Assembly: GCA_903907305.1 (NCBI GenBank)
Contig: CAIVNT010000283.1
Span: forward strand, 1-6,986
Reading direction: 5' to 3'
DNA length: 6,986 nt
DNA from: an uncultured Ignavibacteriota bacterium
Lineage (GTDB): Bacteria; Bacteroidota; Ignavibacteria; UBA10030; UBA8401
Shown here: positions 5,592 through 6,986 of the stretch, in pieces
Numbering within the stretch: position 1 is the stretch's first letter
Layout: each line of letters starts with the position of its first letter
Translations under genes and position numbers: made by a program
Notes under the pieces: model-generated
What the model saw: the letters and a program-made list of their open reading frames with translations, nothing else
The model's database searches: none
What the model was told of the DNA's origin: nothing

Positions 5592-6844
5592 TGAAAACTC
5601 TGCTGATAACGCTCTTTCTCTGCGGGTTATTGTTCGGTCAGAAACCAGATTTGATCGTACTGCGGAATGCCGATATCTTTGCCGGGAAGCGGCTGGAGAA
5701 TGGCGAGGATGTACGGGAACTGACAGGGAATGTGCAGTTCAATCAGGGAACGACAAGAGTCTGGTGTGACAAAGCGATCCAGTATTTGAACCGGAACGAA
5801 GTGGAATTGATCGGCAGTGTGAAGATTATCCGTGACACGGTGACCCTGACGGCGAAAAAAGGAAGATATTTCGGTAACACGAAAAGGGCGGACGGCGAAG
5901 GAAATGTAAAACTGAAAACTCCGCATGTCATTCTTTATGCCGATATCGGCACATATTATATGGATGAGGAGCGGGCATTCTTCCAACGGAATGTCCGGGT
6001 GATCGATTCTACAACGGTGATCTATGCGGATCAACTGACGTACTTTGAGAAGGAACGGAAATCTGAAGCGCTGCTGAATGTGCGGATAGTGAATCCTGAC
6101 GATAACCTGACGATGTTCGGAAATTATCTCATCCATTCGGATTCAACGCATTACAGTAAAATGACGGAAAGCCCCCGGTTGATCCAGATCGATACGACCG
6201 AAAAAGGGGAGATCGATACTCTTGCGGTGAAAAGTATGACAATGGAATCGTATGATGATTCCACGAAACGAATGATCGTGAAGGACAGCGTGGTGATCGT
6301 CCGCGGAGAACTTTCAGCCCGGAGCGGTCTTGTAAAATTCTACCGCCAGGAAGGAAAGATCGACCTGTTCGAGAAACCGATCGTCTGGTATCAGGAGAAT
6401 CAGGTCACGGGTGATTCGATCTTTCTTGTGCTGGATAAGAATCATTTGAAAACTGCATCGATCAAGACGCGGGCATTTGTCCTCTCGCAAAGTGATTCGG
6501 CGTATCCGGTTCGATACAATCAATTGACAGGCCGCTCGATCCTGATGACATTCAAGGAAAATAAACTTCAGCAGACGTTCGTTCAAAAGAATGCGATCAG
6601 TCTGTATTTCCTTTATGGTGACAGTGCGGGGAACGGCGTGAACAAAACGAGCGGCGATGCGATCCTGATGAAATTCGATTCGGGGAAACCGGAAACGATC
6701 AAGATCACTGCTGGTATTGAGGGTTTCTATTATCCCGAGAATCTTTTGCAGAAGGATGAGTCTCTCTACAATCTTGACGGTTTTTTTCTGCGGACCGACC
6801 GTCCGAAATTCAAAACAGTGTTCCCGACAAAACCGAAATTATGA
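5588..6844 (+). CDS. lptA: OstA-like LPS transport protein, long LptA-type
   Basis: This 418-residue secreted protein occupies the LptA position but is more than twice as long as E. coli LptA (185 residues). Residues 1-17 are a signal peptide (probable cleavage after LFG-17). Residues of about 22-190 repeat a beta-strand pattern every 20-25 residues, typical of the OstA/LptA jellyroll: ELTGNVQFNQG (44-54), VELIGSVKIIRDTVTLTAKKG (72-92), GEGNVKLKTPHVILYAD (103-119), FQRNVRVIDSTTVIYADQLTY (132-152). A second, weaker set follows (230-345). The tail, with FYYPENLL (380-387) and LDGFFLRTDRPKFK (396-409), resembles the C-terminus of OstA-like proteins of the Bacteroidota/Chlorobiota group. It probably forms the periplasmic LPS conduit between LptC and LptD. 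Two tandem ATGs (5588, 5591) are possible starts; the first gives the ATGA overlap. The symbol is assigned by position and fold. Function as the sole LptA is an inference. Confidence 0.85.
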   Translation: MMKTLLITLFLCGLLFGQKPDLIVLRNADIFAGKRLENGEDVRELTGNVQFNQGTTRVWCDKAIQYLNRNEVELIGSVKIIRDTVTLTAKKGRYFGNTKRADGEGNVKLKTPHVILYADIGTYYMDEERAFFQRNVRVIDSTTVIYADQLTYFEKERKSEALLNVRIVNPDDNLTMFGNYLIHSDSTHYSKMTESPRLIQIDTTEKGEIDTLAVKSMTMESYDDSTKRMIVKDSVVIVRGELSARSGLVKFYRQEGKIDLFEKPIVWYQENQVTGDSIFLVLDKNHLKTASIKTRAFVLSQSDSAYPVRYNQLTGRSILMTFKENKLQQTFVQKNAISLYFLYGDSAGNGVNKTSGDAILMKFDSGKPETIKITAGIEGFYYPENLLQKDESLYNLDGFFLRTDRPKFKTVFPTKPKL

Positions 6845-6986
6845 TTGAGCAACCCCAAAAAATATTAAGTCTGCGTGCCGAGCATCTTGTAAAAAAATAC
6901 AAGAAACGGATCGTAGTGAACGATGTGACCGTCTCGGTAAATCAGGGAGAGATCGTCGGTCTGCTTGGTCCGAACGGCGCCGGAAA
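6841..6986 (+). CDS. lptB: LPS export ABC transporter ATP-binding protein LptB (5' part only)
   Basis: The reading frame opens with ATG inside the preceding stop (ATGA) and runs off the window after 48 complete codons. The N-terminus has the LptB/ABC-ATPase pattern: LRAEHLVKKYKKRIVVNDV (11-29), SVNQGEIVGLLGPNGAG (32-48), with the window ending two bases into the expected Walker A lysine codon. LptB is the cytoplasmic ATPase that powers LPS extraction through LptFG. The identification uses the lptC-lptA-lptB order as well as the sequence; the signature motif, Walker B and switch regions lie outside the window, so ABC-family membership is certain and the LptB assignment very likely. Confidence 0.9.
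   Translation, partial: MIEQPQKILSLRAEHLVKKYKKRIVVNDVTVSVNQGEIVGLLGPNGAG

Overview
The window is a densely packed, single-strand (+) gene cluster from a Gram-negative bacterium with a canonical LPS-type outer membrane. It holds seven complete genes and the first 146 bases of an eighth. The best guess at lineage is the Bacteroidota/Chlorobiota/Ignavibacteriota (FCB) group. This rests on the long 'OstA-like' protein in the LptA position, whose C-terminus ends in a conserved GF...RP-type tail, on an LptC made as a lipoprotein, and on gene starts with weak or no Shine-Dalgarno sequence. The phylum call is an inference from protein features and not a database result.

Layout: 46-663, secreted cyclophilin-type peptidyl-prolyl isomerase; 696-1733, holA (DNA polymerase III delta subunit); 1730-3214, a two-domain membrane protein in which a phytol/dolichol-kinase-like (VTE5-type) half is joined to a DUF92 (VTE6-type) half; 3240-4070, kdsA; 4075-5064, kdsD/kpsF; 5061-5591, lptC; 5588-6844, OstA-like/lptA; 6841-6986, start of lptB, cut off by the window edge inside the Walker A motif. 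Four of the seven junctions are 4-base stop/start overlaps (three ATGA, one GTGA), and the other gaps are 32, 25 and 4 bases. Most or all of this is therefore probably one transcription unit with translational coupling. No non-coding stretch is longer than 45 bases.

How the genes work together: KdsD makes arabinose 5-phosphate from ribulose 5-phosphate, and KdsA condenses it with phosphoenolpyruvate to Kdo 8-phosphate, the precursor of the inner-core LPS sugar. LptC, the OstA-like protein and LptB belong to the machine that extracts finished LPS from the inner membrane and carries it across the periplasm. The cluster thus couples synthesis of an essential LPS sugar to LPS export. The cyclophilin probably acts on exported proteins. 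holA is a replication gene with no evident functional link. The VTE5-VTE6 fusion predicts stepwise phosphorylation of a polyprenyl alcohol, and its true substrate is open.

The main points worth a second look are the kinase fusion, a near-perfect 17-bp direct repeat straddling the kdsA start, a small hairpin that would bury the holA ribosome binding site, the absence of kdsC between kdsD and lptC, and a strong excess of GATC across the window. I see no mobile element, CRISPR array, tRNA, rRNA or intrinsic terminator. Most of the window is well-understood core biology.
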